Source: Paraprevotella sp. (GTDB lineage Bacteria; Bacteroidota; Bacteroidia; Bacteroidales; Bacteroidaceae). Taken from it: DNA of 7,453 nucleotides. Of this stretch, positions 6,785-7,453 are shown piece by piece. Under the pieces are notes generated by a model. The model was not told the origin of the DNA. It made no database searches and saw nothing but the letters and a program-made list of their open reading frames with translations. A program made the position numbers and the translations under genes. The stretch covers positions 1 through 7,453 of the forward strand of contig JAGBUF010000228.1 of assembly GCA_017630975.1 (NCBI GenBank), read 5' to 3'. Numbering within the stretch: position 1 is the stretch's first letter; the number at the start of each line of letters is the position of its first letter.

Positions 6785-7453
6785 TAATCAATTATCGTTT
6801 TATCATTTATCACATCATCGATAGTCAAGCCTAAAGCATCACATATCAATGCCTGACGTGCAAACAATCCGTTGTGTGCCTGTTCAAAGTAATATGCATG
6901 TGGATCATCATCAATGGCATATTCAATCTCATTCACTCGTGGAAGAGGGTGCAAAATGCGCATATTCTCTTTAGCATATTTCAACATCGGTAGTTTAAGC
7001 AGATACAAATCTTTGACACGTTCGTATTCCATCAAATCAGTAAAACGCTCTTTTTGCACACGTGTCATATATAATATATCTGCATCGGCTATCGTTTCTG
7101 CTGTAAAATCTGTATGCTCAATATATTTGATGCCATACTGTTCGCAGTATTGCTTATAAACATCCGGCATCTTCAGTTCATTCGGTGCTATGAAATGGAA
7201 AGTCGGATTGAAATGACGCATCGCCATTAGCAATGAATGTACGGTACGACCATATTTCAAATCACCTACCATAAAAATGTTCAGATTTTCCAAAGTCCCT
7301 TGAGTCTTATAAATAGAATATAAGTCCAACATGGTTTGCGATGGGTGCTGATTGGCACCATCTCCAGCATTGATGATGGGAACGGGTGAAACCTCTGACG
7401 CATATCGTGCTGCTCCCTCCAGATAATGTCTCATCACAATGACGTCGGCATAA
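6784..7453 (-). CDS. pyrB: aspartate carbamoyltransferase catalytic chain, 3' part
   Basis: PyrB condenses carbamoyl phosphate with aspartate to N-carbamoyl-aspartate, the first committed step of pyrimidine synthesis. Only the C-terminal 222 residues are inside the window. The reading frame stays open to the edge and already reads YADVIVMRH at 7452-7426, so the internal GTG at 7437 is not the real start; roughly 95-100 N-terminal residues, including the STRTR carbamoyl-phosphate loop, lie outside. Visible active-site segments are MRH, then [13 protein letters not shown] (His and Gln contact carbamoyl phosphate), [12 protein letters not shown], the aspartate-binding [18 protein letters not shown] and NGLFARQAL, all matching E. 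coli PyrB closely. The stop overlaps the pyrI start by one base, so the two chains of the holoenzyme are encoded together. The operon promoter lies beyond the window. Confidence 0.98.
   Translation of the reverse strand, partial: YADVIVMRHYLEGAARYASEVSPVPIINAGDGANQHPSQTMLDLYSIYKTQGTLENLNIFMVGDLKYGRTVHSLLMAMRHFNPTFHFIAPNELKMPDVYKQYCEQYGIKYIEHTDFTAETIADADILYMTRVQKERFTDLMEYERVKDLYLLKLPMLKYAKENMRILHPLPRVNEIEYAIDDDPHAYYFEQAHNGLFARQALICDALGLTIDDVINDKTIID

Noticed and set aside
7432..7437. GTG/ATG pair at 7437-7432 as the pyrB start
   Set aside because: The frame stays open upstream to the window edge and encodes conserved PyrB residues (ADVIV) before it, so these are internal codons.
1..7453. Search for an undescribed defence, mobile or biosynthetic system
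   Set aside because: Every open stretch of size is a recognisable housekeeping or metabolic gene, intergenic gaps are short, and the gene order is compatible with core chromosome.

Overview
The window reads as chromosomal core DNA from a gut-type Bacteroidetes, most likely Bacteroides, Phocaeicola or Prevotella. Four things point there: the protein sequences; AT-rich leaders with no Shine-Dalgarno sequence before any gene; a good match to the Bacteroides-type promoter (TTG, 19-nt spacer, TAnnTTTG) in front of the tRNA genes; and a PyrB/PyrI aspartate transcarbamoylase next to a serine hydroxymethyltransferase that carries the Bacteroidetes-style insertion. Genus and species cannot be fixed from the sequence alone.

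The layout has four transcription blocks. (1) Positions 62-1773, plus strand: kdgK and kdgA, a 2-keto-3-deoxygluconate kinase followed by a KDPG aldolase. Together they take KDG from hexuronates or pectin sugars to pyruvate and glyceraldehyde-3-phosphate. The block ends at a symmetric hairpin at 1793-1824 that can terminate transcription from either side. (2) Positions 1824-1984, minus strand: two tandem tRNA-Cys(GCA) genes with identical mature sequence. They are driven by a promoter at about 2002-2031 and run into the same hairpin from the other side. (3) Positions 2114-4354, plus strand: tilS, the tRNA(Ile)-lysidine synthetase, followed 9 nt later by a family-2-like glycosyltransferase. A second hairpin at 4386-4416 lies between this block and the next, convergent one. 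(4) Positions 4435-7453, minus strand: a tightly packed run pyrB, pyrI, flavin-reductase-like protein, glyA. The 5' part of pyrB lies outside the window.

The two minus-strand blocks and two plus-strand blocks alternate, with a hairpin at each convergent junction (kdgA/tRNA and glycosyltransferase/glyA) and a 128-nt promoter region at the single divergent junction (tRNA/tilS). No intergenic stretch exceeds 300 bases. I see no mobile element, CRISPR array, phage gene or broken gene.

I looked for an undescribed system and did not find one; this is ordinary housekeeping and central-metabolism DNA. The points most worth a second look are small: the tandem tRNA-Cys duplication whose copies differ in whether CCA directly follows the discriminator base, the terminator that abuts that CCA end, and a flavin-binding protein of unassigned role sitting between pyrimidine and one-carbon genes.
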